Positions 17,704 through 26,569 are shown, counted from the first letter of the stretch. The stretch is 38,183 bases of DNA from a virus (IMGVR_UViG_3300036859_000057:1-38183), one strand, 5' to 3'. The notes: generated by a model not told the origin, from the sequence alone. Numbers and translations: made by a program.

Positions 17704-18005
17704 TGCAGGGACCTCCTGGACAATTCCGGCGTGCGCTCGGTAGCGCGCTCATTGAACTCGGTCAGCGCGTCATAGATCGCGTTCTTCTCGTGATCAGACG
17801 TGCCGGGAAGAGACAGAACCCCGACGAGGGCTTCAACCGCGACCTCGACATGATCCTTCCAGTGCTGACGCACGAAACGGCGCTGAGTGCCCGCTTGCTG
17901 GCGAAACCGCTCGGTGCGGTTCATATCGTAGAAAGCGCCCGCGATTTCCTTCGCAGTGTGCTTGATGAGCTGTGGCACCTCTCCGGCGCGGATGTTCAGG
18001 AGCAT
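17700..18005 (-). CDS. Helical protein of unknown function downstream of portal
   Basis: A 101-residue predominantly helical protein (begins LLNIRAGEVPQLIKHTAKEIAG; contains RFVRQHWKDHVEVAVEALVGVLSLPG). The ATG at 18005 shares its first base with the TGA of the portal gene (TGATG), indicating coupled translation. No named family is recognised. Its conserved-looking slot after the portal suggests a head-assembly role. Confidence 0.6.
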   Translation of the reverse strand: MLLNIRAGEVPQLIKHTAKEIAGAFYDMNRTERFRQQAGTQRRFVRQHWKDHVEVAVEALVGVLSLPGTSDHEKNAIYDALTEFNERATERTPELSRRSLQ

Positions 18006-21000
18006 CACATCATTCCTTGCTGTGGCGGCTGCATCGGCTGTTGCATGCCCATCTGCGGTGGCTCTGGCTGAACCGGCTGCGGCTGTTCAAAACCTGCCTG
18101 AGGCTCTTCCGGTCCACCGCTGGACAGCAATTGCTGTAGTAGTTGCATGAGAACCGGCTGGATCTGCTCGGGCGTGATCATCGGGCCAGAGTTACCAACC
18201 GCCGAAATGCGCCGCGTGGTGGCGTCGTATTCCTTGACGTTAAGGTCGCCGTCCTTGCTCTGCAGTTTTTGGTTCAACTCGACGATTGTGTTCTGCATCT
18301 GCTCAATCATCTGCTGCATCTGCTGAACTTCTGGCGCCGGCGCTTCACCGGTGATGTTCTTCGGAATGATGCGCGACCAGCGTTCGGCAAGCTCATCGGC
18401 CAGCGGGAAGTCCGCCGACTTGAACAGCAGATCCCCGGCGACCTTCATGAACTCTTGGTTCTGCGATGCGATCTGCGTCATCGCGTTGAACGCTTCCTGA
18501 CGCCGTGTTGCATAGCCCGGTCCGATGTCGCTCTCTACCTCGTAGCGACCGACGCTGGGGTTGAAGATGGCCGCTACCGTGCGGGATACATCGTCCATCT
18601 GCTGATCGGAAGGCATAGCGCCTGCGGACTGATAGGCAACCTCAGCGCTCGGATCGACTTGGATGTGACTTTCGGTCCCATCCTTGGCGAGGATGCGGAT
18701 CACGCGCTCGGTGTCGTAAATCTTCGGGATCAGGTCGATCAGGATCATACCGGTAAAGCGGATCCCAACGGCGAGACCATCGATGAAGTGATAGGTGGCT
18801 GTGTCGCCCTGGCGCTGACGTTCGTTGATCGCCTTGCCCGACGTGGCGTTTTCATTCTGGCCGAACTGCGATTGATACTGCCCCGAGGACATCATCATCT
18901 GGTTTTCGCAGATCTGCATACCTTGGATGTAGGCGGAGGCCATCTGCGGGGGCTGCTCGCGCTGCGGGCGAGGGATTTCCTTCCCGTCCTCGCTGAGAGC
19001 GTTATAGGGCAGCACCGCGGCGTTTGAAGTGTTCGCCTTCTTCCAATAGTCTTCGAAGTTCTCGATAGCTTCGGCGGGGGCGATATATGGCGTCTTGGTC
19101 TGCAACGCGACCTGTGCCGTCGCTTCGGATGTGTTGTGCGTCGGTACCATGCTAGGACCAGCGAGGAACAAATGCGACGGGCTGTCTATGGAAACACACC
19201 GAACCGGAACCGAAGTGACTTCGACTATTGCGATGATGCCGTGGCGCTTTGTGCGGCGCGCGTGGCTCTTGCGCAATGCGTTCTGGATTTTTGCCTTACG
19301 CTCCATCCTGAAGACGGGAAGGTCAGAAGTAAATGTAACTCGTTGAGATGGAGCACACGAATAGGTTTCGCCGTTCGGGAAGCGTTTAGTGCGGCCAGCA
19401 AGTGCATAAACGAACGCTTTCATCCCGAGGGATCGGATTAGCTCCACCACGCCAGCCATGATGACCGGATTGGAGTTATCAAACGAGCATTGGCGTGTCG
19501 TCTTGTTGATATTTCCGTCTGTGTCCATAAGCCCTTGAAGAAGGGCCAATCGCTGGTCGAAAGACCCACGAAGGTAGACAGTGGGAATGTGCTTGTCACC
19601 GAGGACGCCAGCCTTGCGCAGATCACTCGTCAGACCATAGGTCGGGATACGCATAGCGGTTGCGGTCAAAACGGGGTCGCCTACATTAACGCCAGCGGCG
19701 CTAAGCGCATCGGCCATGCCAGAAGCGTCGTCAACCGACGCCGTAATGCCGCCACCAGCACTCGTTCCGTCTCCAAGCCATACTCCAAGGGCATATGGAT
19801 CTACGGCAAGATCTGCAGATGGCAATTCAAGCGGCTTGGCAACGTCGATAAAGTGATCTCCGGGGCGAAGATCCGCCGTTGTCAGCTTCTTCTTGGTCCA
19901 TTCCCATGTCGCCGCTTTGCGTTTTCCTCGCTCTTCAACTACCCACGGGTGCTCGGCATCAGCCACGATCTCCGAACCATCGTCGAATGTGACACGGAAG
20001 CATTTCCGGTCAAGGAACACATCGCTCATGCCCCGGACGTTGGTAGGCTTCCCAGCATCGTCAAGGATGGTATCCCCTACCTCGATATCGCCCATCTTCG
20101 TCCAGCCAGTCGGCGTGGGAATAGGCGTATCCAAGCTGAGAGGCCAATAATTGTACATCCTCTGGGCGTCCTTCATCCCGCGGGTATGTCCCTTGCGGTC
20201 AAGCTTGCCCTCGATGATCGTCTCTTCGCCTACGACACGAACGATCGGGATGTATTTCCCCGGCCACGGACGGCTGTCGATGACACGATTGCCGGCGATC
20301 TTGTACCACATGATTTCGTCGGTCAGGATCTCGCGAGACGTCGTTCCCTCCGCGTCCTTGACCAACTCGAGAAGCGCTTTCTGCTCGTCGGTCATTACCG
20401 ACTGGCGAACGATGACCTGTTCTCCGGCGCCTTCGAACCCTTCCGGGATCGTCATCGCCCAAAGACGGTCCTTCTTGTTCTCCTTGCGATAGTATTCGCA
20501 GATGCGGACGGTATCCTTCCCGGCCCAATTCCCCTCGACGCCGAAGGTGCTATTCGAGAGATATTCCGATTCATCCGGGTATTCCGCCTTGAACTGATCG
20601 CACGGGATATCCTCGAACACGAAGCCGAAGCGAGCGTCCGAACCATCGGCCTGCGTGATATCCGGATCGAGATAAACGGCCATCGGGTTCTTTACCCGGC
20701 GGATGTAAATCTCCTGATCGAAGCTGTCATCGCTCACATAGTCGGTGACGATGCGCCAGTATCCGACGCCGCCTTGCACCTGAAACATCGACGCCGTGTC
20801 ATAGGCCTGCTCAGCATTGGACTGATACTCGACGTGGCGGACAACGCCTTCAAAGACCTGGGCAGCATCATAGCTCGCGCCATCGCCAACCGGCTTGATG
20901 TTGACGCCTGGCTTGTTCTGCTTGGCATCGTTGGTGATGATCAGATTGTGCTGGCGCGTCTTGTTGATCGTCAGGCACGGCTTGTCGTCATTGATGCGGT

Positions 21001-21178
21001 TCGTGGTGATCGCTGCATCCCACTGCCATCCGTTGTCGGGATCAGCGTTTGCGAACTTCAGATCCTCGATAAACTTCCGGCGCGTGTCAGCTTCCCAGTC
21101 CTCGCACTTCGTGAAGCGCTCTTTGGCTTCCGTGACGATCTTGTCGTTTTCGGACTTGCGGTCCTTCTTGGATGCCAT
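18005..21178 (-). CDS. Portal protein interrupted by a class 3 intein
   Basis: A 1057-residue precursor. Removing residues 346-682 leaves about 720 residues, close to the P22 portal length (725). The N-extein (1-345) and C-extein (683-1057) both fit P22-type portals, including NDDKPCLTINKT, PWPGKYIPIVRV and, after the junction, TKTPYIAPAEAIENFEDYW. The C-terminus is Gln/Pro/Met-rich. The dodecameric portal forms the packaging channel and the tail attachment vertex. The ATG overlaps the terminase stop (TGATG). The intein sits after MYNYW and before TSEATA, inside a conserved portal segment, so splicing is needed for a working portal. Confidence 0.85.
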   Translation of the reverse strand: MASKKDRKSENDKIVTEAKERFTKCEDWEADTRRKFIEDLKFANADPDNGWQWDAAITTNRINDDKPCLTINKTRQHNLIITNDAKQNKPGVNIKPVGDGASYDAAQVFEGVVRHVEYQSNAEQAYDTASMFQVQGGVGYWRIVTDYVSDDSFDQEIYIRRVKNPMAVYLDPDITQADGSDARFGFVFEDIPCDQFKAEYPDESEYLSNSTFGVEGNWAGKDTVRICEYYRKENKKDRLWAMTIPEGFEGAGEQVIVRQSVMTDEQKALLELVKDAEGTTSREILTDEIMWYKIAGNRVIDSRPWPGKYIPIVRVVGEETIIEGKLDRKGHTRGMKDAQRMYNYWPLSLDTPIPTPTGWTKMGDIEVGDTILDDAGKPTNVRGMSDVFLDRKCFRVTFDDGSEIVADAEHPWVVEERGKRKAATWEWTKKKLTTADLRPGDHFIDVAKPLELPSADLAVDPYALGVWLGDGTSAGGGITASVDDASGMADALSAAGVNVGDPVLTATAMRIPTYGLTSDLRKAGVLGDKHIPTVYLRGSFDQRLALLQGLMDTDGNINKTTRQCSFDNSNPVIMAGVVELIRSLGMKAFVYALAGRTKRFPNGETYSCAPSQRVTFTSDLPVFRMERKAKIQNALRKSHARRTKRHGIIAIVEVTSVPVRCVSIDSPSHLFLAGPSMVPTHNTSEATAQVALQTKTPYIAPAEAIENFEDYWKKANTSNAAVLPYNALSEDGKEIPRPQREQPPQMASAYIQGMQICENQMMMSSGQYQSQFGQNENATSGKAINERQRQGDTATYHFIDGLAVGIRFTGMILIDLIPKIYDTERVIRILAKDGTESHIQVDPSAEVAYQSAGAMPSDQQMDDVSRTVAAIFNPSVGRYEVESDIGPGYATRRQEAFNAMTQIASQNQEFMKVAGDLLFKSADFPLADELAERWSRIIPKNITGEAPAPEVQQMQQMIEQMQNTIVELNQKLQSKDGDLNVKEYDATTRRISAVGNSGPMITPEQIQPVLMQLLQQLLSSGGPEEPQAGFEQPQPVQPEPPQMGMQQPMQPPQQGMM
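19133..20143 (-). mobile_element. Class 3 intein with LAGLIDADG homing endonuclease in the portal gene
   Basis: This in-frame 337-residue insertion covers portal precursor residues 346-682. Block A is LSLDTPIPTPTGWTKMGD, but residue 1 is proline, not Cys, Ser or Ala. The three hallmark residues of class 3 inteins are present. Trp412 lies in block B two residues after the block B histidine (AEHPW). Cys661 lies in block F (VPVRCVSID). Thr680 precedes the terminal His681-Asn682 (VPTHN). The +1 extein residue is Thr683. In class 3 splicing the block F Cys attacks first and forms the branched intermediate. Two LAGLIDADG motifs are visible (ALGVWLGDG ending at 471 and LLQGLMDTDG ending at 555), with likely catalytic acids D470 and D554. 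Confidence 0.88.
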
Positions 21179-22989
21179 CAGTTACCCATCCATCCTTGAT
21201 TTTGTGACCGGCCGAGATTGAGCCGAGACTTCTCTTTCGGAAGCGTGACGCTTGCCGCCGTCTTTCCCTTAACGGGCCAGAACGCCATGACGATCGCGTC
21301 AGCTATGTTCGGTGACCGAGTGCCTTCCGGAGCCTTCTCAACTACCAGCTTGAGCGTTCCCGTCGTCTTGCGCGCCGTGGCCTGGCACAGTTCTTTCTCA
21401 ATCTGCCGCAGGAGTGGCTTCAGCCCCTCGGAATCAAGGCTGATCAACTCATCGACCTCGTAAGTGATCGATGGATCATTGATGACCTGCCATGTCCGAT
21501 AGAAGCGCGTCCTCAGTTCCCACCATCCCTGAGCTTTCAGGTTGGCGTAGAAGTCCTTGTTCTTCGGGCTCTTTCTGTCGCCCGAAATGACATAGCCGTC
21601 AGGGTTGAGAACCTTCGCCCCCGCGCTCCACGGCACAAGGGAAAGCCCCTTCGGCATCTTGCGCTCTTCTTCGAGCCGGTTGGCTTCTGACTTCACGCCA
21701 GCACCGACGCCCACACTGTCGTATTGCATGGCCATTTGCTGCCCCGTGCAAAGCTCTATGGCGCGTCTGGCTGTCTCGCCTACGTCCCTGGCTCCCCACT
21801 CCTCTGCGAAGCGCAGGACGATCCCCTCGCGCCTTACCAGAGCGTTACGGTCTCCGCCTTCGTCCGCAACATCGAGTGCGGCTCCCCACATGCCGAGATC
21901 ATCAATCTCGAGTTTCAGGTGCGCGTCTATCGCGGCCTTCACCCATTCAAGATCGATGATCGTCCCCTCTACAGAGGCCGCATAGTTCCGATCGACCTCC
22001 TGCGCGAAGACGTGAAGCAATCCCTCGCCTTCAGCCTTAGACCGCCTCTGAGAATACCAATCCTGCGTCTTGCCTGGGTGATCCCGCCAATCCATGACGA
22101 AGACGTTGACGGCATCCTGCCTGACGGGTGCCCCCGGAGACCATTCAGAGCCATTCTCGCGGCGCCGATGGAACACATTACCAAGCCCGTTGACCGACGA
22201 AATATCGATCTGAACGCGCGTATTGTCAGCAAGAGCCGCTTCTATCTTCTCGGGCCGCTCATAGTGCGCGCTCTCATCCTTGAAATAGATGAGCTTACGG
22301 CCACCGCGCCCGATATTGTCGCCCGCTTCACCGGTGATCGTCGCCCCATTCTGGGGGTTTACGAACCGCATGAATGTCATATGCGCATCTGGCGCAAACC
22401 CGACTGGGAGAAACGCTTCAGGAAGTCCGCGGATGATGATCCTGATCTTCTCAAAGATGCTGTCGGTATCGCCAAGACGATCGACAAGCTGCTCTTTACG
22501 AGAACCCCAGCCAACAGCCGCACCAGGCCAGAACAGCCACAGCCAGACCGAGAAGGCGCAGCACACCCAAGTTGCCCCCATATCGCGGGCTTTCTCAATC
22601 AGGCCGGAGCCTTCTCCCTGCACGCAAGCGAGGAGGAAGCGCACCAGATCGTCCTGACGCTGAAACAGGACCAAAGGCATCTTTGCCATCCGGCCTGTTC
22701 CAGCAAGGCGAGGGTCATAGGTTTCGCACCAATGGTTGATGAACTCGACAGGGCGCGTCCGGTAATAGGCCTTGGCGTCATGAGCAAGCTTTGGCGTCAG
22801 TTCAAACTTGGCAATCTGTATTCGACGCCATGCAAGCACCGAGACATAATCTGGCGGCCATTGTTCATTCGGAACCGTCGAGGGTGCTGGCATACGAGCC
22901 TGCGTCTCCCTCATCATCCGTTCGGCTTTCACCGCCGCCATGGCCTCGCTGAAGCTTGCCGATGACTCTTTCGAGGGCGTCAAGCTCAT
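21178..22989 (-). CDS. terL: Terminase large subunit
   Basis: A 603-residue DNA-packaging motor. The ATPase domain has a Walker A-like segment KARDMGATW (133-141) and a Walker B segment LIYFKDESA (233-241, with D238 and E239). The nuclease domain has ALDVADEGGDRNAL (first acidic residue D373), MQYDSVGVGAGV (421-432) and a late acidic segment in NIADAIVMAFWP. It translocates DNA into the procapsid through the portal and cuts concatemers. The chosen start at 22989 overlaps the small terminase gene by about 125 bases; in-frame ATGs at 22941 and 22893 are possible alternatives that would shorten the overlap. Confidence 0.88.
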   Translation of the reverse strand: MSLTPSKESSASFSEAMAAVKAERMMRETQARMPAPSTVPNEQWPPDYVSVLAWRRIQIAKFELTPKLAHDAKAYYRTRPVEFINHWCETYDPRLAGTGRMAKMPLVLFQRQDDLVRFLLACVQGEGSGLIEKARDMGATWVCCAFSVWLWLFWPGAAVGWGSRKEQLVDRLGDTDSIFEKIRIIIRGLPEAFLPVGFAPDAHMTFMRFVNPQNGATITGEAGDNIGRGGRKLIYFKDESAHYERPEKIEAALADNTRVQIDISSVNGLGNVFHRRRENGSEWSPGAPVRQDAVNVFVMDWRDHPGKTQDWYSQRRSKAEGEGLLHVFAQEVDRNYAASVEGTIIDLEWVKAAIDAHLKLEIDDLGMWGAALDVADEGGDRNALVRREGIVLRFAEEWGARDVGETARRAIELCTGQQMAMQYDSVGVGAGVKSEANRLEEERKMPKGLSLVPWSAGAKVLNPDGYVISGDRKSPKNKDFYANLKAQGWWELRTRFYRTWQVINDPSITYEVDELISLDSEGLKPLLRQIEKELCQATARKTTGTLKLVVEKAPEGTRSPNIADAIVMAFWPVKGKTAASVTLPKEKSRLNLGRSQNQGWMGN

Positions 22990-23377
22990 CGTCGGTCATG
23001 CCCTTAAGCTTTTCGGGGTCGATGTTGAACGTCTGGTTCTGGATCGCGCCACCATGCGGGCCGGTGTGCTCATTGACGATGCGATCTGCCCAGTCATCCT
23101 TGTATAGGTTCTTCATCGCGAAGATGATTGCAGCCGTGTTCCCGTCGCCGGTTTCGGCCTGTTTCGAGAGCCTCTGCTCCCATTTGTGCTGCCCTGCGGC
23201 CCTGCCTCTTTTTATAGCGTCGGAGAATCGAGGGTGAACCTTGGCCCATTCGTAGAGCGTGTCGCGCGATGAGCTGACGATTCCGCCGAATGATGCAAGG
23301 GTAAAGCCTTGCGATAGATGCCCGTAAACTTGCTCGACATAGGCCTCTTGATAGTCCGTTGGCCGTCCGGCTGGCAT
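22865..23377 (-). CDS. terS: Terminase small subunit
   Basis: A 170-residue protein typical of phage small terminases. It starts AGRPTDYQEAYVEQVYGHLSQGFTLASFGGIVSSSRDTLYEWAK, a helix-turn-helix-like DNA-binding N-terminus. A helical oligomerisation core follows (residues 55-95), and the C-terminus is acidic and disordered. It recognises the packaging site and loads the large subunit. The site GGGGAAATAAAAC precedes ATG 23377 and lies inside the last codons of the truncated homing gene upstream. Confidence 0.82.
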   Translation of the reverse strand: MPAGRPTDYQEAYVEQVYGHLSQGFTLASFGGIVSSSRDTLYEWAKVHPRFSDAIKRGRAAGQHKWEQRLSKQAETGDGNTAAIIFAMKNLYKDDWADRIVNEHTGPHGGAIQNQTFNIDPEKLKGMTDDELDALERVIGKLQRGHGGGESRTDDEGDAGSYASTLDGSE

Positions 23378-23380
23378 GTT

Positions 23381-23743
23381 TTATTTCCCCATCTGATTAA
23401 CGCCGACTGGCCACCGCTGGTCGCTGTTCTTGTTGTAGCAACGCTTTTTCATGCCGCACCATGTCGAATAAAGTGGATGGCGTTGCGCCTTAATCAGGGA
23501 CGCTCCCCCGTGTTTCTCGAATGATATTCTCTGTGTCTCAGAATTAAGACATCCACAACTGCGCGAACGACCTTCCTTCAGATGACCTCCGTGAACGGTT
23601 TTACTTGTGCCGCACTCACACATGCAGTTCCAATAAGGCTGCCGCCCTCGTTTTCCTGCGTAACTCACGATGATGAAGCGCCCGAACTTCATTCCGGTTA
23701 GATTCTTGAATTGAGGGTTATTCGGCATTTCTACACTGCTCAT
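23381..23743 (-). pseudogene. Truncated HNH-like homing endonuclease upstream of terS
   Basis: A 120-codon reading frame whose N-terminal module (FGRFIIVSYAGKRGRQPYWNCMCECG ... SCGC) is clearly related to that of the HNH-like gene at 12348-12878. The next conserved segment begins normally (HPLYSTWCGMKKRCYNKNSDQR) but then stops. The expected YG.RGI...W and DRID..G.YEP.NCRW parts are missing, and the last residues (WPVGVNQMGK) read into the terS ribosome binding site. The element seems to have lost its nuclease half by deletion. The start is ATG 23743, with GAGGA upstream. It may still bind DNA through the N-terminal module. Confidence 0.7.
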
Positions 23744-23764
23744 TCGCGTGAAATCCTCTTCCGT

Positions 23765-23793
23765 TTGAGAGATTTTCACAATATCAGTGATAC
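23765..23793 (+). promoter_or_regulatory. Promoter with operator-like palindrome for the HTH gene
   Basis: A -35-like TTGAGA (23765-23770) and a -10-like TGATAC (23788-23793) are separated by 17 bases. An 11-base perfect palindrome around a central base, TATCA-G-TGATA (23782-23792), covers the -10 box. A ribosome binding site AAGGAG (23817-23822) lies 7 bases before ATG 23830. Palindromes in this place are typical operators for small repressors, so autoregulation is likely but untested. The segment may also influence the divergent late transcript. Confidence 0.5.
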
Positions 23794-23829
23794 TTGCCCC
23801 TAGCAATAAACGCCACAAGGAGTATGAGA

Positions 23830-24006
23830 ATGTCGCCTCAATCTATGCGGTCCTGGCTTGCCGCGATGAAGATCAGCTCCGCAGAGGGCGCTCGCCTTCT
23901 CGGCATCCATGCCAACACCATGACCCGTTACAAGGCTGAGGGAGCGCCAGCGCATATAGCTCTTGCTTGTGCTGCGCTCTATCATCGTATTGAGCCGTGG
24001 AAGTAA
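23830..24006 (+). CDS. Cro-like helix-turn-helix regulator
   Basis: A 58-residue protein with a compact helix-turn-helix: SWLAAMKISSAEGARLL-GIHANTMTRYK, followed by the phrase APAHIALACAALYHRIEPW common in small phage XRE-like regulators. The start ATG 23830 is chosen over 23824 because AAGGAG is 7 bases away. It is transcribed divergently from the terminase operon and ends 7 bases from the end of the convergent head-fibre gene. It probably regulates its own promoter and perhaps late genes. No partner repressor is seen in the window. Confidence 0.7.
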   Translation: MSPQSMRSWLAAMKISSAEGARLLGIHANTMTRYKAEGAPAHIALACAALYHRIEPWK

Positions 24007-24013
24007 TCCCCCT

Positions 24014-25846
24014 TTACGTCGCCATTATCCCAGCCGTGCGCAGTTTGGCGAGGAGGCTGTTGAAGTCTGAGACGAGGCCCGCGACAGTGGTTGCTGCGCT
24101 ATCCGCCTGAGCGGCAGCTTGCTTGACCAGACCAGCTACGGACGCCGTGGCGCTTGCGTTTGGAGCAGTGACACCGGCCGTCGCAGAAAATGCGCCAGTA
24201 TGGGCCCACGCGCCCGATCCACTTGTGGTCGTGATGCCAGTGACGCCGCTTGCCTGACCACCGCTTATTGTCAGAAAATCAAGGAATGCGTTGCGAGCAT
24301 CATTGGCAAACCTGAACTTGAGGCCTCCCGAGATAAACAGCATGTCCATTGTGCGATTGTTTGCACTTAGCGCCTGGTCATAAAAGCTCGCCATCGCCCA
24401 AGTCGGAGCGCCACCGATCGTGATACCGCTATTCGTCGGGCTCGGGGCCGAAGTATTCGCAGCGGATCCAAGTTGTCCGGCAATATATGCATTGCCGCCG
24501 ACTGTGGCGTTTCCGGTGATAGCAGTCGGGCTATCGATCGTTACGCCGCCCGCGCCCTTCGCCTTGATCTCAAGAGAGATGTCGGTCGCCGCGCCCGTTG
24601 CCTGGATAGACGGCACGCCCGTCGAATTAGTTCCAGTGATTACAACGCCGTTTCCGCCTGCCGGGAGAACAGTGTGCGTGCCAGTTGTGCTGAAAGCACC
24701 AGTATGCGCCCAATCTCCGCTACCACTGTCAGACGCGATACCAGTGACTGCAAGTCCGGTGCGCGTCGTGGTCAGCCATGTGAAGTTGTTCTGGCCATCA
24801 TCGCTGACAGTCCGAAGGGAAAATGTTCCATTGCCTACAAAAGCGTCCCACCACTTCTGCTCTGCGGGCGCGAGAGACTGAAACCACGCAATGGCAGCTT
24901 GACCGGCACCAGTCGTATTCGCAGAAATTAGGCTAGCGAACTGACCACCGCCGGGAAGACCGGCATTGACGCCATTTACCGTAGTCTTGCCGAGAAATGC
25001 ATTAGTGCCAGACGCATTCAATCCGCCGGCGGTGACATCAAGCGCGTTCGTGAACGTATGCTTTCCCGTCCAAGTCGGCACGATCGCCTGATCGATCGCA
25101 GGAGCGGCATCAGAGCGCATGTATGACGTTGCAACGCCGTTCTTGGCCGTCAGTCCAACCGTTACGCTCGGGTCGGCCGCTCCACCCCCGAACTCTCCTG
25201 TATCCGTCCAGTTGGCGAGCGTGGAAGCTGGATCGGTATGAAGATAAAACATATGCGGGGGGGTGAAGTCTGTACGGATGCAGATTGCGGGCGCCGTCAC
25301 AGAAAGAGCAAGCATTGCGGCTTCGCTGGCGGCTTCCGCAGTGTCGTGTTGAGCCGGCGGCAGAAGGCTTGTCGGGATCTTGCCGGAGCCATCGGCTACA
25401 ACCACGCCATCCACGGCATTGGTCGGGTAGGTCTTTTCCGCACCAGTCCCGTCCGTGCCGTAAATGATATTCGGGTTGCTCGACTGGGGAACGGTTCCTT
25501 GCGTGATCGCGGAGATCTGCGCATCGACATAGTTCTTGTTCGCCGCGTCAGGGCCATTCGAAGGAGCGGGGACAATGGGACTCGCCGAAAAGGTCTTCAC
25601 GCCAGCTACGGACTGTGCCGTGGTGGTGTCGACCGCGCCGAATGTGGCTGGAGCAGGAATCTGTGCCGAAGGGATTTGGCTGCTTCCGTCGAGAGGACCA
25701 GCCACACCACCGGGCTCACCGATATTGCCGGTAGATACCGTCTGCGAAAAGGCTTCATTGACCTCCTCGATCATGCGGTTCAGATCGCCACCCGTCACAA
25801 GCCGGATGCCTGGCTCAAACGTATTTATCAGGACGGGGTCAGCCAT
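24014..25846 (-). CDS. Head fibre-like protein
   Basis: A 610-residue, Gly/Ala/Thr/Ser-rich fibrous protein. The C-terminal segment (ASVAGLVKQAAAQADSAA followed by LVSDFNSLLAKLRTAGIM) matches the ending of phage head-fibre proteins, where it forms a trimeric coiled coil. The body has repeated short beta units, including two copies of a 'GSG.WAHTGAFS' motif (near 373 and 554), suggesting internal duplication. The start has an AAGGAA site. The gene lies upstream of the terminase genes rather than with the tail genes, which also suggests a head-attached fibre or decoration rather than a tail fibre. Confidence 0.7.
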   Translation of the reverse strand: MADPVLINTFEPGIRLVTGGDLNRMIEEVNEAFSQTVSTGNIGEPGGVAGPLDGSSQIPSAQIPAPATFGAVDTTTAQSVAGVKTFSASPIVPAPSNGPDAANKNYVDAQISAITQGTVPQSSNPNIIYGTDGTGAEKTYPTNAVDGVVVADGSGKIPTSLLPPAQHDTAEAASEAAMLALSVTAPAICIRTDFTPPHMFYLHTDPASTLANWTDTGEFGGGAADPSVTVGLTAKNGVATSYMRSDAAPAIDQAIVPTWTGKHTFTNALDVTAGGLNASGTNAFLGKTTVNGVNAGLPGGGQFASLISANTTGAGQAAIAWFQSLAPAEQKWWDAFVGNGTFSLRTVSDDGQNNFTWLTTTRTGLAVTGIASDSGSGDWAHTGAFSTTGTHTVLPAGGNGVVITGTNSTGVPSIQATGAATDISLEIKAKGAGGVTIDSPTAITGNATVGGNAYIAGQLGSAANTSAPSPTNSGITIGGAPTWAMASFYDQALSANNRTMDMLFISGGLKFRFANDARNAFLDFLTISGGQASGVTGITTTSGSGAWAHTGAFSATAGVTAPNASATASVAGLVKQAAAQADSAATTVAGLVSDFNSLLAKLRTAGIMAT

Positions 25847-25876
25847 CGTCTATTCCTTCTAGACTAGATCGGGAGG

Positions 25877-25904
25877 AGAGCGCACACCGGATGATGCGCG
25901 CTCT
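25877..25904. other. Strong hairpin between two virion genes
   Basis: A 10-bp inverted repeat (AGAGCGCACA / TGCGCGCTCT, one G.T pair) with an 8-base loop lies between the head-fibre gene and the next virion gene. Read on the plus strand it is followed by GTCTTTTG, and on the minus strand by CCUCCCGAUC with no U tract. It could be a weak plus-strand terminator or an mRNA-stabilising or processing hairpin. Confidence 0.5.
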
Positions 25905-25921
25905 GTCTTTTGTCCTGGGGC

Positions 25922-26500
25922 TTAGTAGAGAGCCGATACCGGACCCACGCCGGATGTGTAGGTCGTGGGCGGGGTGATCGCGGCGCTGGTGCCGAACGTG
26001 CCAGTTGCCGAGCCGGTGAGCAGCGGCGACGACGGCGCGTTGTAGCCGGAGAGTTTGGCCGTGGTGCCATTGCTCTGGACCGCGATGAAATAGCGGCCTG
26101 CGGGGGCCAGATACGGCGCCGTGAAAGCAATACGCTGCCAGGTATTCGCCGCGCCGGCGAGCGTGCCAGCAAGAGCCGAGGTAGCGACAAGCTTGCCGGT
26201 CTCGTCATGGAGTTCGACGATGAGATTGTCGGTGCCACCGACCGAGCCGATGAGAGCCGCAATGCCCGTGATCTGCGTCTGAGATCCGATATCGACGCTC
26301 GCGATGTAGCGCGTGCCGGCAACCGTGGTGATGTCCGCTTTGCTGCTGAGCTGAAGCATCGCCGTCGCGAGTTGAACAAGCGTCAGTGCCGCGGTCTGCG
26401 GAGAAGCAGCACCAGCCGCAAGCTGTGTGTCGAGGGCGAGCTTTTCGGAGCCGGTGACAACGCCAAGAGCAGGCACACCTGGGGTGTAAAGACCAGACAT
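25922..26500 (-). CDS. Putative virion protein, beta-rich
   Basis: A 192-residue protein (begins SGLYTPGVPALGVVTGSEKLALDT; contains AAGAASPQTAALTLVQLA, then IVELHDETGKLVATSALAG and PAGRYFIAVQSNG). The last 130 residues look like a jelly-roll-type beta domain, like proteins that decorate heads or fibres. The start has an AAAGGAA site. It is grouped with the head-fibre gene. Function not established. Confidence 0.6.
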   Translation of the reverse strand: MSGLYTPGVPALGVVTGSEKLALDTQLAAGAASPQTAALTLVQLATAMLQLSSKADITTVAGTRYIASVDIGSQTQITGIAALIGSVGGTDNLIVELHDETGKLVATSALAGTLAGAANTWQRIAFTAPYLAPAGRYFIAVQSNGTTAKLSGYNAPSSPLLTGSATGTFGTSAAITPPTTYTSGVGPVSALY

Positions 26501-26569
26501 TCGGTTATTCCTTTCAACGTTTCAAGTTTGGTTGGGAGTTCCGCGGTTGCGGGGTTGATAGTCCACTCA

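Noticed and set aside
19490-21199. Long plus-strand open frame opposite the portal gene
   Set aside because: It is a codon-bias shadow of the portal and intein on the minus strand; it has no protein-family features and no ribosome binding site.
21724-22965. Plus-strand open frame opposite the large terminase gene
   Set aside because: Antisense shadow; the minus strand carries clear terminase motifs.
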